Below are positions 16,678 to 26,140 of a stretch of 64,000 bases of DNA, piece by piece (position 1 is the first letter of the stretch; every line of letters starts with the position of its first letter). The stretch is from Nostoc sp. HK-01 (GTDB lineage Bacteria; Cyanobacteriota; Cyanobacteriia; Cyanobacteriales; Nostocaceae), in the NCBI GenBank assembly GCA_003990705.1, contig AP018318.1, positions 434,001 to 498,000 of the forward strand. The letters are read 5' to 3'. The notes under the pieces were generated by a model that was not told where the DNA came from, did no database searches, and saw nothing but the letters and a program-made list of their open reading frames with translations. Both the position numbers and the translations under genes were made by a program.

Positions 16678-19600
16678 ATGTCAATGCTACAGTACCCACT
16701 TTATAACTTTCTCGCAACCGTACCCAAATGCGGTGAAACAAGTACGTTAGTAGGGGCTTTAGAAGTTTTTGAGCATCAGCGGTGCGATCGCTTGGTAGTA
16801 GTCAATCAACAGCAAGAACCAATTGGGTTGTTAAAATCAGCCCAGTTAACCCAAAAACTGTTGGCAGAATCGCCAGAAGAGCAATACTTAGATTTGTTAC
16901 AACAGCCATTGGCAATTTGGCAACAAAGCATTTTTGAGCCTTTACAAATATTAGCAGCAAGCGATCGCGTTGAGCAATTTTTGCAGTTTTTACGCTATTT
17001 TTCTGCCCAATCTCACAACAATATCAATTGGACACTGGTTGATGCTGACGGCAGATTTTTAGGATTGTTAGATAGTGGTCGTTTATTAAGATTGTTAGCC
17101 CAAGAAAAAGCTGGGATAACCGCAGCCGACAAAAAATCCTCTCATTCTTTGCGATCATCTGGCCATGTTTCCCTAGAACCATCAGGCACTTTCAGAAGTC
17201 ATACATCCAAGGTAAAAACTCCCTGGCGATCGCGCAAAGGTCATCAACTTCAGCCATTACTCCACAAACCCCTGATCAAATTACTCGAACAACTGCCCTG
17301 GCCATTAATGCTGCAAACCAGCACGGGTGAGATAGTTAGCCAAAATCCCGCTTGGTGGCAGCAGTTGGGAGGTTTGAAAGATCCTGAAGATGTGCGACAA
17401 CAAGTAGCAACTATCCTGTCTCCAGATCTAGACAAACAACCAGAGTATGTTAGTCAAACAGCCGGGAGATTTCCCCAGAGTGAAGATGGCACATTATCCC
17501 AACTGAACCTGCATTCAGCAGAGCATACTTGGGCTGTGAAGCACGAAGCCTTGCCCCAAAATGCCACTTTTAATCACCTACAAGAATCACCAGTTTCTCG
17601 ACCCAAAACCTTTAATCGCTGCTTTTTAGATCATCAGATGGGGACTTGTACCTGCGTTGTTGAAGAACAAAATGGTCAGGAACGCATCTGGCAATTTGCC
17701 AAAATTCCCTTAGATAGTCCAGAATTCAAGGCTTTGGATAGCCAGCAAACCGAAAATCAACACCTGTGGTTAGTGTTGGGAACTGATGTCACCGAACAGC
17801 AACAGTTGTGTAAAGAACTAGCGGCGAAAAATGCGGACTTGATTCAACTCAATCGCTTAAAAGATGAATTTTTAGCTTGTATTAGTCATGAACTTAAAAC
17901 TCCCCTTACCGCAGTTTTAGGATTATCGCGGTTGCTCATCGACCAACAATTAGGGGAATTGAACGAACGCCAAGCCCGCTACGCCGGACTGATTCATCAA
18001 AGCGGCCGTCACTTAATGAGTGTGGTCAACGACATTTTAGATTTGACCCGGATGGAAACGGGACAGATGGAATTAGCACTCGCACCCTTGAACATTCAAG
18101 CTGTGTGCGATCGCGCTCAAGCAGAAGTTACCGCTATCCATACTCACAGCAGCAAAACCTTACCCAACAGCCCCTCAGTTCCGAAATTCACCTTGACGAT
18201 GGAACCAGGCTTAGAGCAAATGGTCGCAGATGAACTGCGCTTGCGGCAAATGTTGGTACATTTATTGTCCAACGCTTTTAAATTTACGGAAACATCCGGC
18301 GAAATTGGTTTGCGCGTTAGTCGTTGGGAAGGTTGGATTGCTTTTACCATTTGGGATACAGGAATTGGTATCCCGGAACATCAGCAACATTTAATTTTTC
18401 AAAAATTCCAACAATTAGAAAACCCCCTCACCAGACAATTTGAAGGAACTGGCTTAGGGCTAGTTTTAACCAGAGCTTTAGCCCGCCTCCACGGCGGCGA
18501 TGTCAGCTTTTTGTCCCAAGAAGGTAAAGGTAGCCAATTTACGCTTTTACTACCACCTAGTCCGCCAACTACAGGTTTTACTGATTCCGAAACAAGTAAC
18601 AAAGAAGATAGAACCCAGCAGAATCTAGGTATCCAAAAAGCTCCAACTTCTGCCAATTCCCAAGTTAATCATCCTCAGCATCTCCCTGGTTCTTCTCAAA
18701 GATTAGTACTGATAGTTGAAGCCGTGGCTCGATACATTGAAGACTTGGCTGAACAACTCAAAGGTTTAGGCTATCGAGTAATCATCGCTCGCTCAGGTAC
18801 AGAAGCTGTGGAAAAAGCCCGACGCTTGCAACCACAAGCTGTATTTTTAAATCCTTTATTACCATTGCTTTCAGGGTGGGATGTCCTGACATTGTTGAAA
18901 TCTGACGCGGCTACACGCCATATACCCGTGATTGTCACTGCTACAGGGGCAGAAAAAGAGCAAGCATTTGCTAACCAAGCCGATGGTTTTTTGAGCTTAC
19001 CCATAGAAAATCAGGCTTTAGCACCACTGTTGGAAAAGTTGTGTGCTAAACCCACAATTTCAGCTTCAGAAATGGATACTAGTCAAACTATTGTCAAAAA
19101 CCAACCATTACGAATTCTGAGATTGGTTAATCCAGAAATAGCATCAATTAACCCCCATCCCTCACTGCGTGAGCATCGGGTGATAGAAGTGGATAACCTA
19201 GATCAAGCAGAACTTTTAGCAAGGGTTTGGCAATTTGATGTCATTTTATTAGATGTAGAAACTTCCTTAGCCCACACTTATTTAGAACAATTAATTCAGC
19301 ACCCGCGTTTGGTAGCTCTCCCATTGGTGACATGTGATGTTGCTACTAGCTTGGCGGCTTCTCAGATTCCTGGACTTTCAGTCTTTCCCTGCTTAACACC
19401 TTTTGGCAAAAACAATCACAGTCGTACTGACAAAGTAGATCCGCTGCTGTCAGTTTTACAAATTGCCTCTGGTATTTGTTGCCCACCGAGTATTTTAGTT
19501 GTAGACTTGACAACACTGCATGATTTACCTCAAATCAGACGTAAACAGGTAAGAAATTATCGCACTCTGAAAAATGCTGCCCTGAATAATATTACTGCTG

Positions 19601-20016
19601 AAAGAGGATCTGAGTGGTTTCAAGCTTTAATTCAGTATCTCCAAACCGCAGGGTTGAAAGCCGCAATTGGGCGCTATTGGGCAGAAGTAAACCAACAAAT
19701 TCGTCACAATAGTGTGGATTTGTTGCTCATTTGCTTGGGAGAATCGCCAATTCATCAAGATGTGTTAAAAGCACTAAAAGCATTACAGGATTCCACTGCG
19801 AATTTGCCCCCAATTTTGGTGCTTGATCAACGTTCCCATGATTATGAACGGAATTCTTCAGCAGCAATCAAGCCACACAAAAACAGTAGCCGAGATCATG
19901 TAGATCAATCATTCAGTGCGATCGCCACAGAGATTTTACCGCGCTCAATCTCAATGGAAGATTTATTACATCATATTAATCAGGCTTTACTGCACCATCA
20001 ACAGGAAAAGAGCTAA
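16678..20016 (+). CDS. hybrid histidine kinase with degenerate receivers
   Basis: An 1112-residue soluble protein. A CBS-like pair fills about 5-155 (RCDRLVVVNQQQEPIGLL), followed by a PAS-like region (about 200-380). HisKA is FLACISHELKTPL with H404, and HATPase_c has DTGIGI and GTGLGL. Three receiver-like modules follow. In the first (about 675-790) the phosphoacceptor position is Asn725 (VFLNPLLPLLSGWD), so it cannot be phosphorylated in the usual way. The second (about 820-920) keeps DVILLD but lacks the rest of the acidic pocket, and the third (about 960-1105) reads DLLLICLGES with no acceptor. It is divergent from kaiA across 676 bp. I recall a kinase at this position in Anabaena. A clock connection is inferred from location only. 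Confidence 0.85.
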   Translation: MSMLQYPLYNFLATVPKCGETSTLVGALEVFEHQRCDRLVVVNQQQEPIGLLKSAQLTQKLLAESPEEQYLDLLQQPLAIWQQSIFEPLQILAASDRVEQFLQFLRYFSAQSHNNINWTLVDADGRFLGLLDSGRLLRLLAQEKAGITAADKKSSHSLRSSGHVSLEPSGTFRSHTSKVKTPWRSRKGHQLQPLLHKPLIKLLEQLPWPLMLQTSTGEIVSQNPAWWQQLGGLKDPEDVRQQVATILSPDLDKQPEYVSQTAGRFPQSEDGTLSQLNLHSAEHTWAVKHEALPQNATFNHLQESPVSRPKTFNRCFLDHQMGTCTCVVEEQNGQERIWQFAKIPLDSPEFKALDSQQTENQHLWLVLGTDVTEQQQLCKELAAKNADLIQLNRLKDEFLACISHELKTPLTAVLGLSRLLIDQQLGELNERQARYAGLIHQSGRHLMSVVNDILDLTRMETGQMELALAPLNIQAVCDRAQAEVTAIHTHSSKTLPNSPSVPKFTLTMEPGLEQMVADELRLRQMLVHLLSNAFKFTETSGEIGLRVSRWEGWIAFTIWDTGIGIPEHQQHLIFQKFQQLENPLTRQFEGTGLGLVLTRALARLHGGDVSFLSQEGKGSQFTLLLPPSPPTTGFTDSETSNKEDRTQQNLGIQKAPTSANSQVNHPQHLPGSSQRLVLIVEAVARYIEDLAEQLKGLGYRVIIARSGTEAVEKARRLQPQAVFLNPLLPLLSGWDVLTLLKSDAATRHIPVIVTATGAEKEQAFANQADGFLSLPIENQALAPLLEKLCAKPTISASEMDTSQTIVKNQPLRILRLVNPEIASINPHPSLREHRVIEVDNLDQAELLARVWQFDVILLDVETSLAHTYLEQLIQHPRLVALPLVTCDVATSLAASQIPGLSVFPCLTPFGKNNHSRTDKVDPLLSVLQIASGICCPPSILVVDLTTLHDLPQIRRKQVRNYRTLKNAALNNITAERGSEWFQALIQYLQTAGLKAAIGRYWAEVNQQIRHNSVDLLLICLGESPIHQDVLKALKALQDSTANLPPILVLDQRSHDYERNSSAAIKPHKNSSRDHVDQSFSAIATEILPRSISMEDLLHHINQALLHHQQEKS

Positions 20017-20055
20017 TTTTTATTAGGCAATCAAGAAGCTCAGATACCTAAATTC

Positions 20056-21984
20056 CTAAAGTAGTTTGGTATCTCTTGGGTGAATAATTAGAGAAATATC
20101 CTGCTTTTGTTGTTTCATTTTCTTGAAAGAAATTCTAATCAATTGATAAGCTCCTTTTGAGGCTAAATTTTCATAATTGTCAGGAGGTAAATCCATTTTG
20201 ACTAGGTTTTTATGTTCTGCCAAAACCATTAAAGATGGTGCTTTTACTGGCATATTTATTTTATTTTGCAGATAAACAATAGCATCGCTTGTCAGTTTAA
20301 TAAAATTGACTTGTTGATGGCTGTAAAAAACTACAGTGGGTTTTTTAAAGCCAACCATGACTAATTCTTCATTGGGTTGCTTCACCTGGGCGACAACAGC
20401 AGCAATTTCCCGTAAAGGCATCTGTCGTTCTTGATCCATCAAAAACATTGCTGGCATCAAAACCACACTTAAAAATGCCACAAAGCCCAACAAATTTGCA
20501 GCAATAATACCTGACCAACGACGAGTTATTAATAAAAATGCCACACTCATAGCACCCAAAAACCAAATAGAACCGCCTAGTTCGGTTAAACCCGAATTTT
20601 GTAGGGTTTGGCGGAAGTTTGGTGCAGCTTGATCACTACCTAATAACTGGGATATTTGAAATATTGCCACAGACAATGTAGATAAAAAAACTACATTTGC
20701 CCAGCCACTAACCCAAAATAATTTGTGTGGTGATGGAGAACTAGATACGGATGAGCCTGGAAAATAATCGCTCCATAATAAAGCTACCAAAATAGCAGCG
20801 GCTGGCATTAAAGGTAAAACATAGCTAGGTAATTTGGTAACAGCAATTGTGAAAAAACCAAACACTCCCAAAAACCAAATGCAGGCAAATAACCCTAATT
20901 GCTGCGATCGCTCTTGCACTAACCATTGCGATCGCTGCCAAAATTTCAGTCGTGCGAAGGCGGCGGGTAAATATACAGAGTATGGTGCAAAACCTAAAAG
21001 TACTACCAAAAAGTAAAAATACCAAGGTGCTGAGTGACCATTTACGACTTCGGTAAAACGGTCTAGGTTGTGATAACCAAAAAACGAATTAATATAATTC
21101 CACCCATTGCGCCAAATTACTAAGGCATACCAAGGAACTGATAAAGCCAGAATTATCAGTAATCCTAGCAGTGGTCGCATTTCTCGCAAAACTTCGCCTA
21201 AGTTGCCTAAGTACAGCAAAAAAGCCAAAATTACTATCCCAGGTAAGACTATACCCACAGGGCCTTTAGTTAAAATTGCCCCAGCAATTAATACATAACA
21301 AGCTAAATACCATTTATTTGGGAGTAGGGAATAGGAAGAGGAAACGGGGCGGGGAACAGTCGGTAAGGGGGAAAAATGCTCCCTTTCTCCCTGCTCATTT
21401 GCATAGCCGAGAAAAAAACATAACAAAGCAGAGGCTATGCACCCAGTTAGTAGCATATCCGATACACCTGTTCTTCCCCAGACAATCATTTCGGGGTTGA
21501 GCGCCATAACGGCGGCGGCGATCGCAGCTGTTAAGTAACGACGGGTGGGGCGTTCAACTTGTGCTAATATGTCCCCCTGCGCCAGATGCCACTGTACAGT
21601 ATAAAAAGCCAAACTAATGACGGCAATTGCTGCGATCGCCGATGGGAGACGCACCGCCCACTCATTCACCCCCATAATTGAGTAGGCGATCGCTTGACAC
21701 CAGTAAATTAAGGCGGGTTTATCAAACCGAGTCACACCATTGAAAAACGGCGTAATCCAATCACCTGTGACAAACATTTGTCGGGATGCTTCCGCAAACA
21801 ATGGCTCTGTTTCATCAACTAAGCCAACACTGCCTAAATTCCACCCGTAGCCAATCCAACCAATCAGCATCAACCACAAAATTGATAAAGTCACCACTAG
21901 AGATGGACGCTGTGCTATCTTGTTGAACCATCGGTCAACAGTGTGGAAAATACTCAATTTCATCCTCATTTGGTTTTTAGTCAA
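20056..21984 (-). CDS. GT39/ArnT-like membrane glycosyltransferase
   Basis: A 642-residue protein with about twelve hydrophobic segments. The first periplasmic loop carries the acidic motif VDETEPLFAEASRQM, typical of GT-C enzymes of the PMT/ArnT (GT39/GT83) group, which transfer sugars from polyprenyl-phosphate donors. FFNGVTRFDKPALIYW is also characteristic. The acceptor is unknown. A stretch around residues 200-225 (EHFSPLPTVPRPVSSS) is encoded by purine-rich low-complexity DNA and looks like an in-frame repeat insertion in a loop. The start may be the third Met (MKLSIF). It is convergent with the hybrid kinase, with 39 bp between stops. Confidence 0.85.
   Translation of the reverse strand: MTKNQMRMKLSIFHTVDRWFNKIAQRPSLVVTLSILWLMLIGWIGYGWNLGSVGLVDETEPLFAEASRQMFVTGDWITPFFNGVTRFDKPALIYWCQAIAYSIMGVNEWAVRLPSAIAAIAVISLAFYTVQWHLAQGDILAQVERPTRRYLTAAIAAAVMALNPEMIVWGRTGVSDMLLTGCIASALLCFFLGYANEQGEREHFSPLPTVPRPVSSSYSLLPNKWYLACYVLIAGAILTKGPVGIVLPGIVILAFLLYLGNLGEVLREMRPLLGLLIILALSVPWYALVIWRNGWNYINSFFGYHNLDRFTEVVNGHSAPWYFYFLVVLLGFAPYSVYLPAAFARLKFWQRSQWLVQERSQQLGLFACIWFLGVFGFFTIAVTKLPSYVLPLMPAAAILVALLWSDYFPGSSVSSSPSPHKLFWVSGWANVVFLSTLSVAIFQISQLLGSDQAAPNFRQTLQNSGLTELGGSIWFLGAMSVAFLLITRRWSGIIAANLLGFVAFLSVVLMPAMFLMDQERQMPLREIAAVVAQVKQPNEELVMVGFKKPTVVFYSHQQVNFIKLTSDAIVYLQNKINMPVKAPSLMVLAEHKNLVKMDLPPDNYENLASKGAYQLIRISFKKMKQQKQDISLIIHPRDTKLL
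21318..21395. repeat. low-complexity G/A-rich insertion inside the GT39 gene
   Basis: GGAGTAGGGAATAGGAAGAG and related units on the plus strand, followed by C/T-rich sequence, resemble the intergenic (GGGGAGTAG)n-type repeats of Nostocales. The reading frame stays open through it and adds a Pro/Ser-rich loop of about 25 residues. Confidence 0.6.
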
Positions 21985-22120
21985 TGGTTATCAGTCAACA
22001 GTCAATAGTTATTAGTCGTTAACGAGTGAGATTTTGTTCTTTGATGATTTTTGCTTTGTAATAGTCATCAACTAAACACTATTATCTATGGACTATGGAC
22101 TTTTGACTTTTGACCTTTGA
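21985..22120. repeat. heptamer repeat tract
   Basis: Units such as AGTCAAT, AGTCAAC and TTTTGAC fill the spacer and run up to the stop codon of the next minus-strand gene, whose last codons (Leu-Ser-Gln-stop) are made of repeat sequence. Confidence 0.85.
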
Positions 22121-22753
22121 CTATTGACTAAGCACCAACAGCCATTCTTTAGTTTGAGCGTTCCAACTTGGTAGGGAAGTTTCACCAACAACATACGGCC
22201 CCCAGTAGCGTCGAGAACCATCTTGGGCGAAGGCGACTAAAATATCTCCTTTTTCTAGCTTTAAATTGCCATTAGGTAACGAAAGCAGCAAACCTTTACT
22301 GCTACCCTCTTGAGGTGCAAAATCCCAATGGGCTGGAATATCTGAGGTAATCTTGCTACTAGCCGAGCCTTTACCTTTTAATTGCCGTGCTAGTAAAGCC
22401 AGACGCACAGGTTGATCAGTTTGATTACTCATCCGCAAAGTCCCTTGGGCTTTGGCACTACCAGCGACATTGGGACGATTTACCAAAACAGACTGAACTT
22501 TGCTAATGCTTTGTTCTACTTGGTTAACTGGTATTGTTGTCGTACTAGAAACATTTGTCGAAGTGGCTGTAGCATCTAAAATAGGTAATTCAGAATTACT
22601 TTTTGACTGAGGCATATTAGTAGATGCTGTATCAGAGGTATCAGGATTAGTGGTCTCAAATGACACACTTAAATCTAAACATCCCACCAGCAACCCAAGC
22701 AGCCCCAAGCAACAAGCTGTAACAGCAGCCTTACGATACACCTGAGATTTCAT
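22121..22753 (-). CDS. predicted lipoprotein of unknown function
   Basis: A 210-residue protein. An N-terminal signal with lipobox LVGC (Cys at about 25) is followed by a Thr/Ser-rich linker to about residue 90. A compact domain follows (LRMSNQTDQPVRLALLARQL, GDILVAFAQDGSRRYWGPYV) that looks like a small beta-sandwich. It is probably anchored in the membrane with the domain in the periplasm. No family was recognised. It lies upstream of the GT39 gene on the same strand, separated by a repeat tract. Confidence 0.7.
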   Translation of the reverse strand: MKSQVYRKAAVTACCLGLLGLLVGCLDLSVSFETTNPDTSDTASTNMPQSKSNSELPILDATATSTNVSSTTTIPVNQVEQSISKVQSVLVNRPNVAGSAKAQGTLRMSNQTDQPVRLALLARQLKGKGSASSKITSDIPAHWDFAPQEGSSKGLLLSLPNGNLKLEKGDILVAFAQDGSRRYWGPYVVGETSLPSWNAQTKEWLLVLSQ

Positions 22754-23283
22754 TTTGATATTGGTTAGAAATAATTTTTTGTTTAGTCTTGGCCAAATAT
22801 TAGCCTATTCTCTGCCGTCAGGATGACAGAAATTTACTCACTTGTCTACAATAGACTCTCGTAAAATTAAGCTATAGGATGTATCATACTTATCATTTTT
22901 CGGAAATCACTCTTTGCATGATTAGTTACCTTAATTTTACTTAAAGAAGCTTTCTATCGGTTATTGTTCCATTGGGTTTTACAGTAGGGTAGCAAGGTTA
23001 AGCAAATAATATTACATAAAAATCAACATTCAACCGTATAATTACATCTAAATTTTTTTCGCCTTGGCGTAATCTGAACAACAAGATAGCCATTGCTCAA
23101 CCCTGAGAGATATGAGCAATAAAATATTTACATTTATTAACAATTGATGATTCCTCACACCAAAATTCGGCTGATCATGAGGTACTAGAACAAAATATAC
23201 ATTTAATGTAACAGCATTTTGCCCAGGTTGCTACAAAGTAAACTGTTATACATTTAATTTTTACATTTAAGTCGCGGGGTTGA
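22754..23283. other. AT-rich intergenic region
   Basis: No convincing ORF, RNA gene or long repeat. A short motif resembling the Yfr1 core (near 23151) lacks the flanking hairpins and was not called. Confidence 0.4.
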
Positions 23284-23388
23284 TTAAGCTTTTTTGCCTA
23301 AAAGTCTATCTACTGGATAAATCATCGCTTCAGCAAACATATACAAATTAAATACAAAATAGCTGATACCTGATTTTAAAACCCACAA
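23284..23388 (-). CDS. possible 34-residue membrane peptide or C-terminal remnant
   Basis: A TTG-started minus-strand frame reads LWVLKSGISYFVFNLYMF, AEAMIYPVDRLLGKKA and stop. It has one hydrophobic stretch and a basic end, like a small membrane protein or the tail of a decayed gene. There is no ATG start, and the RBS is unclear. An internal ATG would leave only 18 residues. Confidence 0.25.
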   Translation of the reverse strand: MWVLKSGISYFVFNLYMFAEAMIYPVDRLLGKKA

Positions 23389-23456
23389 AATTTATCATAA
23401 TATTCAAATATAGTATTTTGACCAAATTAATTTGAACAACCGAGTATCTTTGATTG

Positions 23457-23789
23457 ATGCAAAACACTAGAATCAACAATTTATTAGATGCTATTGCTAG
23501 TAGCTTAGGACAATTATTTCGTAATCCTTGGCGGCGACTGTCAATCTTAATTATTAGTTTCTTGTTTGGTTTTTTTCTAGGCACAGCTATTTCAACAATT
23601 GCAGGACAAAAAGCCGAATTAGATATTGTTGTAGCCGCATTTTTAGCATTATTAACTGAGTTGACAAGTAGGATATTTTATAATCGTAAACTGTTTGCCA
23701 AAAGACCACTATGGCTGGAATGTCTGAATATTTTGAAAGTGGGATTTACTTACAGTCTGTTTGTAGAAGCCTTTAAGTTAGGCTCCTAG
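23457..23789 (+). CDS. ycf20: Ycf20 family (DUF565) protein
   Basis: A 110-residue membrane protein with the Ycf20 signature: TRINNLLDAIASSLGQLFRN, then PWRRLSILIISFLFGFFLG. It has two or three hydrophobic segments. Ycf20 is conserved in cyanobacteria and plastids, where plant homologues affect non-photochemical quenching, but the biochemical role is unclear. I use the ATG at 23457; a TTG lies one codon before it. The glycerate kinase gene follows 37 bp downstream on the same strand. Confidence 0.85.
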   Translation: MQNTRINNLLDAIASSLGQLFRNPWRRLSILIISFLFGFFLGTAISTIAGQKAELDIVVAAFLALLTELTSRIFYNRKLFAKRPLWLECLNILKVGFTYSLFVEAFKLGS

Positions 23790-23826
23790 AAAAATTGCTA
23801 AATGGTAGTTTTGAGGCAAATTATCA

Positions 23827-24864
23827 ATGTATCCTTGGCTCCAAGAGATGATAGCAGAGGATGTTTCAGAGTTAACTTGGCGGCAAGTACGAGTTGCCAC
23901 CTTGGCTAATCCTGCAAAAGCAAAGGCTTTTGATATTACACCAACGAATGTTGATGAAATGATCCAAGAGCGATCGCAATTACTCAAATCTGTGTTGCCA
24001 GCTTTTCGGCAATTTTGTCAAACTAGCTTGCGTGCTAACTTTGAAGAAATGTTAGAGGTGTTGTGGGATTTATGGCTACCTCTGGGAATGAAATTAGCCG
24101 CACAGCGTCGAAGCCTCAACCGTCCTCTAATTCAAGGAATTTTAGGAGTACAAGGTACAGGTAAAACTACAATGTGCCAAGTTTTATCCTTGATTCTTCA
24201 GCAGTTGGGATATCGCACGCTGAGTTGGTCATTAGATGACTTATATAAAACCTACAGCGATCGCTTAATTTTATTACAGCAAGACCCCCGCTTAATTTGG
24301 CGGGGGCCACCAGGAACCCATGATATAGATTTGGGTTTAAATGTGTTAGAGCAAATTCGCCAAGGAGAAAAGGCTGTAACTGTTCCCAGGTTTGATAAAT
24401 CTCTTTATGCAGGTGCAGGCGATCGCACCACTCCAGAAATTGTTACAGATATAGATATTGTCTTATTTGAAGGCTGGTTTGTGGGTGTGCAACCAATTGA
24501 TCCCACCGCTTTTGATTTAGCACCGCCACCGATTATTACCGACGCAGACAAAGCATTTGCGCGGGAGATGAATCGTCAATTGAGCAATTATCTGCCATTG
24601 TGGCAACGCTTAGATAGCTTGATTTTGCTTTACCCCAGGGATTATCGCAGTTCCCTAGAATGGCGCAAGCAAGCAGAACAACAGATGGTGGCTGCTGGTA
24701 AAGCGGGAATGAATGATTCACAAATCAAAGATTTTGTCAACTATTTTTGGCGATCGCTCCATCCAGAATTGTTCCTCAAACCCATACTGCGATCGCCATC
24801 GGTTGCTGATTTGGTAATTGAAATTTGTCCAGATCGGACTTTTGGTGAAATCTACAGTTTATAG
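23827..24864 (+). CDS. glyK: D-glycerate 3-kinase
   Basis: A 345-residue protein. The P-loop GVQGTGKTT lies near residues 106-114, and the family motifs SWSLDDLYKTY, WRGPPGTHD and VPRFDKSLYAGAGDR are present. It matches the plant/cyanobacterial GLYK type, which makes 3-phosphoglycerate from glycerate as the last step of photorespiration. An N-terminal extension of about 95 residues is usual in this type. Its stop codon overlaps the stop of the convergent Uma2 remnant. Confidence 0.9.
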   Translation: MYPWLQEMIAEDVSELTWRQVRVATLANPAKAKAFDITPTNVDEMIQERSQLLKSVLPAFRQFCQTSLRANFEEMLEVLWDLWLPLGMKLAAQRRSLNRPLIQGILGVQGTGKTTMCQVLSLILQQLGYRTLSWSLDDLYKTYSDRLILLQQDPRLIWRGPPGTHDIDLGLNVLEQIRQGEKAVTVPRFDKSLYAGAGDRTTPEIVTDIDIVLFEGWFVGVQPIDPTAFDLAPPPIITDADKAFAREMNRQLSNYLPLWQRLDSLILLYPRDYRSSLEWRKQAEQQMVAAGKAGMNDSQIKDFVNYFWRSLHPELFLKPILRSPSVADLVIEICPDRTFGEIYSL

Positions 24865-25161
24865 AGCATCCGGATCTACGCCCAAAGCTCGTAATTTTTC
24901 CCGTAAACGGGCATTTTCTTGTTCAGCTTGTTCGGCACGTTCATCACCAGTTAACAAGAGATTGCCTTGCTCATCCCACCAACGTAGCCACGGTAAGGCG
25001 GCATTCAAATAATAGCCTTGCCAAATGCCTAACTCTACACCCAAAGGATAAATAGGATAATGCCCTCGTTCATTAGGAAGCATTATTTCATAACGACCAG
25101 CCACTAGTTGATATAATTCGACGCTTGCCTGTTTAACTTCATAGATACCAAAGATATCATG
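24859..25161 (-). pseudogene. Uma2-family endonuclease, C-terminal remnant
   Basis: In frame, about 95 residues match the end of Uma2 (DUF820) proteins: VELYQLVAGRYEIMLPNERG, WLRWWDEQGNLLLTGDERAE and KLRALGVDPDAL. The catalytic PD-(D/E)XK part is absent. The frame continues upstream only through the 3' end of the response regulator gene. Uma2 genes are numerous in cyanobacteria and often decay. Confidence 0.8.
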
Positions 25162-26140
25162 CACCCCAACGAGGAATAGAGAAATTGTAAGTTGATTGCT
25201 TGTTAGACAGCTGAAAGCGATCGCGCCCTTCAATTTTTGCCTGATATAATGCGCGGTCTGCGGCAGAAATTATATCTTGAAAGTCAGAACCAGGTTGAGG
25301 AATATCTGCTGCGACCCCGGCACTAATTGTCACATAACCACTGACTTGGGAATTGCTATGGGGAATTGCCAATTTTCGCACCACCGAGCAAATTTTTTCT
25401 GCTAATATCGCGGCTCCCTGCATCTCTGTTTTGGGTAAAATCACGGCAAACTCTTCACCGCCATAACGCGCCACTAAATCGGCCGGACGTTTGACACTAT
25501 CTTTGATGGCTTGGGCTACTTTTTGCAGACAGCGATCGCCTGCCCGATGTCCATAAGTATCGTTGTAAGATTTAAAGTAATCCACATCACACAAAATTAA
25601 AGACAAAGGTAACTGGTCTCGCGCCATCCGTTGCCACTCTTGGGAAAAATACTCTTCAAAGCGTCTGCGACTAGCTACTTGAGTTAAACCATCAATAGTT
25701 ACCAACCTTTGTAATTCTTGGTTAGCAGCTTCTAGCTGTTTTTGTAGCTGAGATTGCTGAATCAAGCGTTTTACCCGCTGGCGTAATACTGGCCAGTGAA
25801 TCGGTTTAGTCACATAATCAATTGCGCCCGCATCAAAGGCCTGATCAACTGATTCTTGATCTTCCAAGCCAGTAATCATTAACACTGGCGTATACTTGCC
25901 TTGATCTAAAGATTGCAACTTTATACAACATTCAAATCCATCCATCCCCGGCATGATGGCATCCATGAGGACAATCTGGGGATGCAGTTGCTGAAATAAA
26001 ATTAACGCTTCTAGACCGTCTCTTGCTTCTGCTATTTGATATCCGTCTCGCTCTAAAGCAAGTCGCAGTTGGGTACGAATAAAAGGTTCATCGTCAACAA
26101 TCAAAACTAGAGATTGATTTTTGTAAAAGTTGGTTTTCAT
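25157..26140 (-). CDS. response regulator with GGDEF diguanylate cyclase domain
   Basis: A 327-residue protein. The receiver domain (about 10-125) has phosphoacceptor D60 in IVLMDAIMPGMDG and K112 in TKP. A short coiled coil leads to a GGDEF domain (about 148-315). The active-site loop GGEEF (227-231) is intact, and the inhibitory I-site RPAD (218-221) is at the normal spacing. It is predicted to make c-di-GMP when phosphorylated, with product feedback. Its ATG overlaps the stop of the upstream hybrid kinase by 4 bp, which makes that kinase the likely phosphodonor. Confidence 0.93.
   Translation of the reverse strand: MKTNFYKNQSLVLIVDDEPFIRTQLRLALERDGYQIAEARDGLEALILFQQLHPQIVLMDAIMPGMDGFECCIKLQSLDQGKYTPVLMITGLEDQESVDQAFDAGAIDYVTKPIHWPVLRQRVKRLIQQSQLQKQLEAANQELQRLVTIDGLTQVASRRRFEEYFSQEWQRMARDQLPLSLILCDVDYFKSYNDTYGHRAGDRCLQKVAQAIKDSVKRPADLVARYGGEEFAVILPKTEMQGAAILAEKICSVVRKLAIPHSNSQVSGYVTISAGVAADIPQPGSDFQDIISAADRALYQAKIEGRDRFQLSNKQSTYNFSIPRWGA

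Noticed and set aside
23140-23180. Yfr1 small RNA
   Set aside because: Only part of the core motif (TCCTCACAC) is present, and the flanking hairpins are missing.
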